Shown here: positions 9,125 through 16,687 of the stretch, piece after piece | Position numbering within the stretch: the first letter of the stretch is position 1 | Layout of the letters: every line of letters starts with the position of its first letter | Assembly (NCBI GenBank): GCA_002381765.1 | Contig: DFXX01000020.1 | Location: 1 to 64,000 of the forward strand | Length of the DNA stretch: 64,000 nucleotides | Direction: 5' to 3' | DNA from: Bacteriovoracaceae bacterium UBA4097 | Lineage (GTDB): Bacteria; Bdellovibrionota; Bacteriovoracia; Bacteriovoracales; Bacteriovoracaceae | The notes under the pieces: generated by a model | Told to the model about the DNA's origin: nothing | Database searches by the model: none | Seen by the model: the letters and a program-made list of their open reading frames with translations, nothing else | Translations under genes and position numbers: made by a program

Positions 9125-10075
9125 TTAGAAGACGTTGACGTTGGCAGAAATGGCAACGTTAGTTCTGTCAGATCTGATATCGCTTGGAACGAACTGGATG
9201 TTTGGATAGAGGAATACATCTCTTGAAAGAGAGATACCCAGACCTACTGACTGATAAACCTTACGTTTTGTGTAAGTGTCATGGTCCATAGATCTTGTCT
9301 GCTGATAAACTTGCCATCCGAAAACGGTACGAACATTTAATAGATCGTTGATTACATACTCAGCTGCTGGGTAAAAACCAGGAACATTTTCTGCTAGATT
9401 CTGATTGGTTTTAGCAAAAGTATATTTTCTCCACTGGAAACTACCTCCAAGTGAGAATCCACTTTTACCAAACTCTTTCATGAAGGTTTGGCTAAGCTGA
9501 TAAGAAGAGTCGTAACCAGCTTTAGTTTGTTCAGGGTTCGTAATCAGAGTCGCAGATAGGGTCGTTACCGACTGCATACCAAGAATACTATCTAAGTGAG
9601 TGTACTTAAGAGCAGGGTCACTTACAGTTACATCTTGCTTATTTTTTTCAAAGGCTTCTCTGTTAGCGCGGTCATGATCGATGGTAGTATGGAAGGGAGT
9701 CGATACAAATACGCCAGTACTAGCAGTAATACTGTCCAGAGCAGTGATACGGTATCTAATTCCTAGGTCAGCATAGAAGTTTTGAAGTTCAAGAGCATCG
9801 GCTGCTCCCAAGATATTGCGTCTTTCTGGCTTAATCGGGTCTGCTAAATTACCACCAGAGTAATTAAAGTAAAGAGATCCACTCCATTTTGATAGTGAAC
9901 CAGACTCAGCTCTTAGTCTTCTGTTAGTAATAACTTGATCGGCTTCATCTTTAGCTTTGTCGGGAGCAGCAGTTGCAGCAGCTTCGACAGCAATTGTTTT
10001 TTTAGTAGCTTGTGAGAAGGCCAGCGACGGTAGACCAAGAACCAGAAGGACTGAGAGAACTTTACAATTTAGCAT
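9125..10075 (-). CDS. Outer-membrane beta-barrel protein, copy 2
   Basis: A 316-residue paralogue of the neighbouring 8030-8989 gene, with signal peptide MLNCKVLSVLLVLGLPSLAFS, the same repeated barrel strands and the same C-terminal NVNVF. Most differences lie in the mature N-terminus (residues 20-45) and in the segment around residues 205-245 (loop or strand variation: KYTFAKTNQNLAENVPGFYP against KYTFSKTDRSLAENVPALYP). This pattern suggests a recent duplication with diversification of exposed parts. Its own terminator lies at 9075-9102. Function unknown; it could be a porin-like or structural outer-membrane protein. Confidence 0.7.
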   Translation of the reverse strand: MLNCKVLSVLLVLGLPSLAFSQATKKTIAVEAAATAAPDKAKDEADQVITNRRLRAESGSLSKWSGSLYFNYSGGNLADPIKPERRNILGAADALELQNFYADLGIRYRITALDSITASTGVFVSTPFHTTIDHDRANREAFEKNKQDVTVSDPALKYTHLDSILGMQSVTTLSATLITNPEQTKAGYDSSYQLSQTFMKEFGKSGFSLGGSFQWRKYTFAKTNQNLAENVPGFYPAAEYVINDLLNVRTVFGWQVYQQTRSMDHDTYTKRKVYQSVGLGISLSRDVFLYPNIQFVPSDIRSDRTNVAISANVNVF

Positions 10076-10103
10076 TTTAACCTCTTAACCAAAGTTTTTT
10101 TCG

Positions 10104-10128
10104 GATAAATGACAATATTACTTTTTTT
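10104..10128 (-). repeat. Upstream element shared by the tandem barrel genes (copy 2)
   Basis: This is the partner of 9017-9041 (22 of 25 bases identical), 28 bases upstream of the second barrel gene's start. Both are followed on the minus strand by GGTTAAGAGGT-like Shine-Dalgarno regions, so the duplication included the regulatory sequence. Confidence 0.5.
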
Positions 10129-10207
10129 ATGGGGAGAAAAGTAATGACAGACAATATTATGCTAAAACCATAGAATTAATGCCATTTTGGCACCAGGAGC
10201 ACCCGTA

Positions 10208-10846
10208 ATGAAGAATTTTGAAGACCGTAAGGATCGTTTTCAGTTTTTTGAAAGCTTCGAAAATCCTCTTTTGAACCTAACCTTTAAGCTTGAGGTCCCT
10301 GATTTTGTGACATACTGCCAGCAGGAGAAAATCCCAGTTTTTCACTTTTTCCTCTTTCATCTTTTTCAGGCAACCATGAAGATCGATAATTTTAAGTATC
10401 GCATTTATCAGGGAGAGGTGATTAAAATTGATCAGGTGATCCCTTCTTACACGGTGCTTAATAAAGATGGTCTCTTTAATTATACTAGGTTCGAATATTC
10501 CGAAAAGCGAGAAACCTTCATTCAAAGGAGTCTGGAAGCCAGAGAAGTTGCAATGAATTCACCAAAACTCATCAACACTGGGGTGGATTTAGACGAGAGA
10601 AGCCTGAAAAACTACATTTTTATTACCAGTATCCCTTGGCTTGACTTTTCCTCAATTCAGCATCCGGTCTTTAAGTTTAAGTCAGCAGATATTCCTTCCA
10701 TGGCCTGGGGTAGGTTTGAGAAAGGGAGCAATGGGAAGATTACCATGCCCTTTTCAGTTCAGGCCCATCATGGATTTGTGGATGGATACCACATTCATCT
10801 GTTGGCAGATGGGCTTAAAAAAGAGCTAGAAGAAAACCTTAAGTAA
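10208..10846 (+). CDS. Chloramphenicol-acetyltransferase-like acyltransferase
   Basis: A 212-residue cytoplasmic protein of the CAT (trimeric CatA) fold. It shows the near-C-terminal catalytic block HHGFVDGYH (HHxxxDG), the preceding MPFSVQ strand (compare MPLAIQ in CatA), a SIPWLDFSSI segment where CatA has NPWVSFTSF, and IPSYTV where CatA has HPCYTV. Length matches CatA. CatA enzymes acetylate chloramphenicol using acetyl-CoA, but chromosomal relatives without a resistance role are common and the substrate here is unknown. I chose the ATG at 10208, preceded by AGGAG at ten bases, over an in-frame TTG at 10187. It converges with the MAPEG gene and overlaps it by 21 bases. Confidence 0.75.
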   Translation: MKNFEDRKDRFQFFESFENPLLNLTFKLEVPDFVTYCQQEKIPVFHFFLFHLFQATMKIDNFKYRIYQGEVIKIDQVIPSYTVLNKDGLFNYTRFEYSEKRETFIQRSLEAREVAMNSPKLINTGVDLDERSLKNYIFITSIPWLDFSSIQHPVFKFKSADIPSMAWGRFEKGSNGKITMPFSVQAHHGFVDGYHIHLLADGLKKELEENLK

Positions 10847-11218
10847 AAGAAAGAGATTGGCTGTCATCCCCAGAAGAAACGCCATAAATCGGAAAGGGAC
10901 ATTCCCCAAACCGTAAGCAGTGTAGTGAATTATTCTCGCTAACACATAGATGATGGCGGCCCACTTCGTTCCTTCATCAAATTTATTCAATTGCCCTAAT
11001 AGAAGAATCGCCACGATAAAGGCCGGGTAATAATCCTTAAGATTGGAATAGGCCCTCTCGCATCTCGCAGCCCAGGGAATGAGTTCCCTATCTGTCTTAT
11101 CTCGATTTGAAACTAGCCATTCCAACCCGAAAGAGCGTTTTTTTCCAATACTGATGGGGATCCAGGCAAACATAAAGAGAATAGTAGAAAGGGCCAAGAT
11201 GAAATATTCTGTTTGCAT
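10826..11218 (-). CDS. MAPEG-family membrane protein
   Basis: A 130-residue protein with four predicted membrane helices and the conserved MAPEG segment AARCERAYSNLKDYYPAF between helices 1 and 2 (the family usually has R.-A..N..E..P). MAPEG proteins include glutathione transferases and leukotriene synthases, but bacterial members like this are mostly of unknown function. Two bases separate it from the upstream barrel-like gene (11221-11784), so the two form an operon. The Glu/Arg of the motif are kept, but a glutathione-dependent activity is only inferred. Confidence 0.75.
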   Translation of the reverse strand: MQTEYFILALSTILFMFAWIPISIGKKRSFGLEWLVSNRDKTDRELIPWAARCERAYSNLKDYYPAFIVAILLLGQLNKFDEGTKWAAIIYVLARIIHYTAYGLGNVPFRFMAFLLGMTANLFLLLKVFF

Positions 11219-11220
11219 AG

Positions 11221-11784
11221 TTACCTTGTTAGTATTGAAATTTCTAGCATGGGCATGAAGTGAGTTACGGTGTCTGAAATATTGTTCTCGGTTGAGCCAA
11301 TCTTTTCTTCATCCAAACCTAGTCGATGGTAGTGAATGCTCGCTCCCAGACCAAAAAGGCGGGATAGCCGGAAGCGGTAGCCGATGCCCAGTGCCATGCT
11401 TGAGCCCTGAACTTCTCTGGACACACTGGCCTTCTCTCGATCACCCCGTGCATAAGGATTCCATTCGGCTGAGAAATAGAGATTATGATTTTCGTTGGTA
11501 AACCATACTAAGCGTGGCCCCATCTCTAAAAGAGAATAGCTGTTTTCAGGAGATGAGCCTTTTGAAATGTCCGAGCTCCAGGAATTAACATTCCATCCAA
11601 AATAGAGAGTCTTTTTCCCATTCACCGAAGCCCCTAAATAGGCTTTATGAAAAGTCCGACTTTTCTCATATTCCTCAATACCACTATCATCATTTTCACT
11701 TGAATAGTTCAGTCCATACTTTAAAAGAAAAGCAGCTTGCGAGGGTATGGGGAGAAGAAGAAGAATAATAAGGATATATCTCAT
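11221..11784 (-). CDS. Small outer-membrane beta-barrel-like protein
   Basis: A 187-residue protein with signal peptide MRYILIILLLLPIPSQAA. The body has about eight amphipathic strands (for example KTLYFGWNVNSW, NLYFSAEWNPY, MALGIGYRFRL, GLGASIHYHRL) and turn-rich loops, as in small OmpA/OmpW-sized barrels. The C-terminus ends ...LEISILTR rather than in an aromatic residue, so barrel insertion is less certain. It is the first gene of a two-gene unit with the MAPEG protein. No family is recognised. Confidence 0.5.
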   Translation of the reverse strand: MRYILIILLLLPIPSQAAFLLKYGLNYSSENDDSGIEEYEKSRTFHKAYLGASVNGKKTLYFGWNVNSWSSDISKGSSPENSYSLLEMGPRLVWFTNENHNLYFSAEWNPYARGDREKASVSREVQGSSMALGIGYRFRLSRLFGLGASIHYHRLGLDEEKIGSTENNISDTVTHFMPMLEISILTR

Positions 11785-11894
11785 AGCTCACTATTTTGCT
11801 TTAACTCCTAATGCTCGTCAAACCTCATGTTCATGGAAAATTAAGGCGTAACTCCTCTGTGAGCCTAGTAAAATATCTGCCAAGGAGAACGCAT

Positions 11895-12638
11895 ATGACC
11901 ATTAAAGTGAAAATCGGAGAAAAAGTTCCACAGGTTACTTTTAAAATCAGAGAAAATTCCCAATGGGTTACAAAGACCTCTGATGATTTTTTTAAAGGTA
12001 AAAGAGTTGTATTATTTGCCCTTCCTGGAGCCTTCACTCCCACCTGTTCCTCAGTGCATCTCCCTCGCTATAATGAATTATCCGATACCATTAAGGCCAA
12101 TGGCGTTGAGGATATCATTTGCCTGGCGGTCAATGACAGTTTTGTTCTCAATGAATGGAAAGAGGTAGAAAAAGCCAATAATATAACTATGCTTCCTGAT
12201 GGAAATGGTGAATTTACCCGTGCCTTAGGATTACTGGTTAATAAGGAAGATCTATGTTTTGGTGAGAGAAGCTGGCGGTACTCTATGGTGGTCAATGATG
12301 GTATCATAGAGAAAATGTTTATTGAACCCAACGAAGAGGGCGATCCCTATGGTGAATCCAGTGCAGAGAATATGCTGCATTACTTAAACCCAGAAGCCGA
12401 AATTCCTGACTCCGTAACCATCTTTACCAAAAAAGATTGCTCCTTTTCTGCCAGGGCCAAGGAACTCTTAAAGACTTCTCACATCCCTTATGAAGAGCAT
12501 GTTCTTTTGGAGGATTTTACCATTAAGACGGTAAAGGCCCTCTCTAACAGCACTAAACTTCCACAGGTCTTCATAAATGGGGAACGCATTGGGGGAGCTG
12601 AAGATCTGGAAAGATACATGTCTGAAAAACAGCAATAA
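11895..12638 (+). CDS. Peroxiredoxin-5/glutaredoxin hybrid with monothiol Grx site
   Basis: A 247-residue two-domain thiol peroxidase. Residues 1-165 form a Prx5 domain with peroxidatic Cys51 in PGAFTPTCS. Residues 174-247 form a glutaredoxin domain with KLPQVFINGERIGG (cis-Pro and GG). In characterised hybrids the Grx active site is dithiol CPxC; here it reads CSFS, so only Cys182 remains, as in monothiol Grx. The enzyme should reduce H2O2 or alkyl peroxides with glutathione if that chemistry survives the missing Cys. I chose the ATG at 11895, preceded by AAGGAGA, over an upstream in-frame ATG at 11811 whose extension looks non-coding. It stands alone next to a lipoprotein gene. Confidence 0.85.
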   Translation: MTIKVKIGEKVPQVTFKIRENSQWVTKTSDDFFKGKRVVLFALPGAFTPTCSSVHLPRYNELSDTIKANGVEDIICLAVNDSFVLNEWKEVEKANNITMLPDGNGEFTRALGLLVNKEDLCFGERSWRYSMVVNDGIIEKMFIEPNEEGDPYGESSAENMLHYLNPEAEIPDSVTIFTKKDCSFSARAKELLKTSHIPYEEHVLLEDFTIKTVKALSNSTKLPQVFINGERIGGAEDLERYMSEKQQ

Positions 12639-12697
12639 TTACTTTCTCTCATCCATCTCTCTGATATGATATTTAAAAAATTAATCAGGAGATGATG

Positions 12698-12982
12698 ATG
12701 AAATATTCTATGATGCTACTTGTCCTTATGGCCTGCTCAAGCAAGGGTCCCATGCAGCTCAGTGATGAGGCCAAAGAAGTGCAAGTTTTGACTCAAAGAC
12801 CAACTGATTGTCAGGTTATGGGAAATGTCATCGGTAGACATGATGAAGGAAGCAAGGAGCTAGCATTGAATGATGCTCTCAATCAGGCAGCTAAACTTGG
12901 CGCAAGTGCTCTATTCATTAAGCAAGAAGTTCCTAATGGCCGAAAGATGGCGATCTTTGGCACAGCTTATCAATGTGAATAA
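12698..12982 (+). CDS. Small DUF4156-like lipoprotein
   Basis: A lipoprotein of about 94 residues. The signal sequence ends in the lipobox LMAC, giving a mature lipidated Cys. The mature part (TDCQVMGNVIGR ... ALNQAAKLGASALFI ... GTAYQCE) has the two-cysteine layout and alanine-rich helix of DUF4156/YjeI-type lipoproteins, whose function is unknown. Three ATG codons lie in a row; AGGAG at 12687-12691 fits the third (12698) best. Confidence 0.65.
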   Translation: MKYSMMLLVLMACSSKGPMQLSDEAKEVQVLTQRPTDCQVMGNVIGRHDEGSKELALNDALNQAAKLGASALFIKQEVPNGRKMAIFGTAYQCE

Positions 12983-13035
12983 AAAGACATCCAAGAGTAC
13001 GTTCGGTTGTCGATGATGAGACAAGTTGATATAAG

Positions 13036-13060
13036 CCCCCTGGCAAGGGGGAGTATATTG
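13036..13060 (+). promoter_or_regulatory. Hairpin masking the porin Shine-Dalgarno
   Basis: CCCCC (13036-13040), the loop TGGCAA and GGGGG (13047-13051) can pair. The right arm is part of the only strong Shine-Dalgarno (AAGGGGGAG) before the TTG at 13058-13060. If this is the porin start, the fold would hide the ribosome-binding site and could set or regulate translation. If translation starts upstream (TTG 13007 or ATG 13013/13016), the hairpin is just coding sequence. Confidence 0.35.
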
Positions 13061-14224
13061 CTTTTCAAAATCATCACTGGCCTTACATTGTTTTGCTTGA
13101 CCTCCTTTCTCTATGCTGAAACTTCTCCTAAGTTGGATGAACTTCTGAGACGTATCGATCAACTCGAAAAGAATCAAGAGTCGCTCATTCTTAATCAGGT
13201 GGAGCCTCGTCCTAGTGTGAATTCCTTTCTAAAAGATAATCTCACCTTGGGTGGATTTTTTGAGCCTGCTTACACCATCATTTCAGGCCCTGATACTGCT
13301 CTCCAGGCCGCCAATAATTCCAACATTCTTGGAATTAACCTAGCATCTGACTATAAAAATCGATCACGCTTTGTGAGTCAGTTTTTAGTTGGAATTATTT
13401 CACCACTTCAAAACATTCATAATAATCCAGAATTTGCATCTGCCAATGAATCTGGCCAAAGAGAATTTGGCCCTCAAATATACGGTGCACTCCTTTCTCA
13501 AGGCTATCTCGAGTATTCTCATAAGAGGATGATCAATATCCAGGGAGGAGTGGGCTATGTTCCTTTCGGTTTTGCTGCCCAACAAAGAGAGTTCGTTCTT
13601 TTTGTCAGAAGAGGGGGACCTCAAATTCTTCGAACTGATTATTTGCAGACGTCTCAATGGTCTGGTGTTCATCTTCACGGTTCAACCAATGAAAATGATT
13701 ATTCATGGGGTTATCATCTCTATACTTTTACTCCAGAGACTTACCGACAAGCTCCTGGTCTGGGTGGAAGAATGTGGTGGCATTCTAAGGATGAAAGTGT
13801 GCTGGCTGGTCTTTCTTCTCAAGTAGGAAAGAGTCAGGATGAAACTTACGAAACAGTGGGCCTGGATGTAAGTGTAGAATTAACTCAATTTATTTTAAGA
13901 ACCGAATTTGTCCAGCGAATCTCTAAATTTGAAGATCCTTGGTCTTTTTATATTGAGCCAGGATATTACATCTTAGAGGAAGAGGTTCTACTCTACGTCT
14001 TTGGAGATTATTTGAATAATCCGAAAAATCAAGAGGGAGTAAATAAGGGAAATGATCCATATAGGAAATGGGAATATGGAGGGGGAATTAATTGGTTGCC
14101 TACCTCTTATACCCGTATCCGTTTAGGGTTAACTTATAATGATTACACCGGAAAAACAGCTATCATCGACGGGAAGAATAGAGATTACTGGAGCTATGAT
14201 ATCTCATTAGGAGTGGCTTTCTAA
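13058..14224 (+). CDS. Outer-membrane porin, phosphate/anion-porin-like
   Basis: A protein of about 388 residues: signal peptide (LFKIITGLTLFCLTSFLYA), a short coiled-coil-like segment (ELLRRIDQLEKNQESL) as in trimeric OprP/O-type porins, then a beta-barrel of alternating strands ending ...DISLGVAF with the terminal Phe. I prefer the TTG at 13058 because it follows AAGGGGGAG and gives a normal signal peptide; longer in-frame starts exist at 13007, 13013 and 13016. It overlaps the following periplasmic binding protein gene (TAATG) and the histidine kinase after that. The operon suggests uptake or sensing of a small anion such as phosphate, but the substrate is not shown by the sequence. Confidence 0.7.
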   Translation: MLFKIITGLTLFCLTSFLYAETSPKLDELLRRIDQLEKNQESLILNQVEPRPSVNSFLKDNLTLGGFFEPAYTIISGPDTALQAANNSNILGINLASDYKNRSRFVSQFLVGIISPLQNIHNNPEFASANESGQREFGPQIYGALLSQGYLEYSHKRMINIQGGVGYVPFGFAAQQREFVLFVRRGGPQILRTDYLQTSQWSGVHLHGSTNENDYSWGYHLYTFTPETYRQAPGLGGRMWWHSKDESVLAGLSSQVGKSQDETYETVGLDVSVELTQFILRTEFVQRISKFEDPWSFYIEPGYYILEEEVLLYVFGDYLNNPKNQEGVNKGNDPYRKWEYGGGINWLPTSYTRIRLGLTYNDYTGKTAIIDGKNRDYWSYDISLGVAF

Positions 14225-14646
14225 TGAAGCTTTTATTTCTTATCATGTTGTTTATTTCTTCTTGGGCTATCGCTCAAAGTGAAATTAAGTTCATTGTGAA
14301 TGCTTCCAATCCTGTTCCATCAATAACTAATGAGCAAGTTCAGGATTTTTATCTGAAACGTGTTAGAGTCTGGCCGGATGGAATCCCTTTAAGATTTTTT
14401 GATCGAAGAGAGGGAACTCCTGAGAGAAAAACCTTTATCTCCCAGCATATAAAAAAGACCCCTCGAAAGATTGATCAGTACTGGATTGGTCAAAAATTAT
14501 TCTCCGGTGATAGTGCCCCTACTCAACTGCCTTCTGATTCCCTAACAGTAGCTCTCGTTTCTAGATTCGCTGGTGGCATAGGATATGTGTCAGGAGATTT
14601 CAAAGGTGCGACAGGGGTTAAAATAATTGAAGTAAAAGGTGAGTGA
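14224..14646 (+). CDS. Small PstS-like periplasmic binding-domain protein
   Basis: A 140-residue secreted protein (signal peptide MKLLFLIMLFISSWAIA) matching one lobe of the PstS/PBP-like fold: IVNASNPVPSITNEQVQDFYLKR near the start, FDRREGTPERKTFI and GGIGYVSGD near the end. It is less than half the length of PstS, so it belongs to the short PBP-like proteins often found beside porins and sensor kinases. It overlaps the porin at its start (TAATG) and the histidine kinase at its end. It may bind a ligand and present it to the kinase; the ligand is unknown. Confidence 0.7.
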   Translation: MKLLFLIMLFISSWAIAQSEIKFIVNASNPVPSITNEQVQDFYLKRVRVWPDGIPLRFFDRREGTPERKTFISQHIKKTPRKIDQYWIGQKLFSGDSAPTQLPSDSLTVALVSRFAGGIGYVSGDFKGATGVKIIEVKGE

Positions 14647-16687
14647 AGTGTATAAGAGCTCATTCCACCAATCTACCTCTATCCTAAGAAGACTCAAGAT
14701 CATCATGATCGCGATTGCCTTTTTTATCGTCATAAATTTTCTGGCCCTGTTTATTTCGAGTAAAGGCTTTCTGGATGGAATGCAAAGCATCAGGAAGGCG
14801 AACACCGTATTGACCCTTACCTCTCAATCGATAGCAAGCCTCGAGGTCTCTGAAGCTCATCTGGAAAATCTTAACCTGGATAGGAAGATTAGTGATATCA
14901 AGCAAGGTTTTAAGGAAAGTCAGAGGATTATTACCGAGGCCATAACGACTTCCATTTATGAGTCACGAGAGGATCCTGCACTCATGGATGAGTTGTCCAT
15001 GGCCTATAGTGCTCTGGAAAGCTATCAACAAAGTGTAGATGAGTTGTTTGCAAAGTATACACAAATGGCCCGACATAAAGGACCTGATGATATTGAGAAG
15101 CTCAGCGAAGAACTCCTCATTGCTGGACAGTATGCAATGGAAACCAAAGAGCACTTAAGAAAAACTCAAATACTGCTAAGGAAAAACACCGATGAGGTAT
15201 TCAACAGAATCTACGAAAGCAGAATGACTCCTTTAGTTGTCACCGTTGTTTTCTCGCTTGCCTTCTTTGGATTTGTTGTCATTTTTGGTTTTTCTATTGC
15301 CAGAAGAATTGGCAGATCAGTAAACAATCTGACGGATTCTACAGAAGTAGTTGCTGGTGGCGACTTCTCCCATATTGCACCTATATTTGAAGCCGATGAG
15401 ATAGGACGACTAACTTATGATTTTAATAATATGGTTAAATCGCTGGATGAAGGGCAGCAGAAGTTACGACAAACACTAGAGAGGATACGAAGTCTTCAGT
15501 TGATTACTGCCTCCTTTTCAGAAGCCCTGACAGTGGACGAAGTCTGCGAAGTCACTCTTAAATCGGCCTTTGAGCCATTGGGAGCGAGTGCTGGGAGTCT
15601 GGGACTTATTTCCGAAGACAAAAATTATGTTGAGATAATAAAGAAGGCCGGTTACTCCGATGAAGCCGCTCAGAAGTGGAAGCTCATAAAGCTAACCGAT
15701 CTGACTCCTATGACTGTGGCCATTAAAAAACAAGAAGGAGTCTTCTTGGAATCACGTCAGGAAATAGGAGCTGAATTTCCTTTGCTAAGCCAAGATCTTG
15801 AAAAAACAAATATCCATAGTATGTGCTCTGTTCCTCTCATGCTGGGGGGACTATGCTTAGGAAGTATTAGTCTTACCTTTAAATTTAGAAAAGGTTTCTC
15901 ACAGGAAGAGAGGGATTTTATTGTGGCCATTGCTACTCAATGTGCCCAGGCACTGCATCGCTCTCACCTCTACGATGATGCCAGAAAGGCTATCCTTGCC
16001 CGGGACGAGTTTCTCTCAATCGCTTCTCATGAATTGAAAACACCTTTAACTCCTCTGAAGCTTCAGTTACAGATGCTGGCTCGCCAAATTAAAAAGAACG
16101 ACCTGGATTCCTTTACTCCTGAGAAGGTCATCAAGATTATCGAATCCTCTGATAAGCAAATGGAAAGGCTCTCGAAGCTTATTGAAGACCTTCTGGATGT
16201 TTCAAGAATTACTTCCGGTAAGCTCTCCCTTAATTTAGAAAAAGTCGATCTGGGAGAGATGATTAAAGAAGTCATGATTCAATATGGGAATCATCTTAAA
16301 GACGCTCTTAGTAAGGTAGAAGTCTTATCGGCTCCTCATGTTGAGGGGTATGTTGATAAAATTCGGCTTGAGCAGGTCCTGATAAATCTCCTCACCAATG
16401 CGGCCAAGTATGCTCCGGGCAAATCCATTAAAGTGTCTTTGGAAGCAAGCTCTATCATTGCGACCATCAGAGTAAAAGATGAAGGTCCAGGAATTTCACA
16501 CATCGATCAAGCAAGGATCTTTGATCGCTTTGAAAGAGTCAAAGATAACCAGAATATCGGTGGTCTGGGACTTGGGCTTTACATCAGCCAACAGATCATT
16601 GTCGCTCATGAAGGTCATATCTGGGTTGAAAGCGAGATTGGCAAAGGTTCAACCTTTGTCATTGAAGTTCCACTAAGAAATTCTTAG
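14639..16687 (+). CDS. Sensor histidine kinase (HAMP-GAF-HisKA-HATPase)
   Basis: A 682-residue membrane kinase: TM helix ~18-42, periplasmic four-helix-type sensor ~43-195, TM ~196-220, HAMP ~220-275, GAF ~290-440, HisKA with H-box SIASHELKTPLTPL, and HATPase with NLLTNAAKYAP (N box), DEGPGIS (G1) and GLGLGLYIS (G2). It phosphorylates itself and then a response regulator, but no receiver gene is in the window. The GTG start overlaps the upstream PBP-like gene by 8 bases, which links the kinase to porin and binding-protein expression. Its stop overlaps the convergent MerR/B12 gene by 4 bases. Confidence 0.85.
   Translation: MSEVYKSSFHQSTSILRRLKIIMIAIAFFIVINFLALFISSKGFLDGMQSIRKANTVLTLTSQSIASLEVSEAHLENLNLDRKISDIKQGFKESQRIITEAITTSIYESREDPALMDELSMAYSALESYQQSVDELFAKYTQMARHKGPDDIEKLSEELLIAGQYAMETKEHLRKTQILLRKNTDEVFNRIYESRMTPLVVTVVFSLAFFGFVVIFGFSIARRIGRSVNNLTDSTEVVAGGDFSHIAPIFEADEIGRLTYDFNNMVKSLDEGQQKLRQTLERIRSLQLITASFSEALTVDEVCEVTLKSAFEPLGASAGSLGLISEDKNYVEIIKKAGYSDEAAQKWKLIKLTDLTPMTVAIKKQEGVFLESRQEIGAEFPLLSQDLEKTNIHSMCSVPLMLGGLCLGSISLTFKFRKGFSQEERDFIVAIATQCAQALHRSHLYDDARKAILARDEFLSIASHELKTPLTPLKLQLQMLARQIKKNDLDSFTPEKVIKIIESSDKQMERLSKLIEDLLDVSRITSGKLSLNLEKVDLGEMIKEVMIQYGNHLKDALSKVEVLSAPHVEGYVDKIRLEQVLINLLTNAAKYAPGKSIKVSLEASSIIATIRVKDEGPGISHIDQARIFDRFERVKDNQNIGGLGLGLYISQQIIVAHEGHIWVESEIGKGSTFVIEVPLRNS

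Noticed and set aside
10208..10846. Mobile chloramphenicol-resistance gene
   Set aside because: No transposase, integron site or flanking repeats; divergence from CatA is large, with only the core motifs kept.
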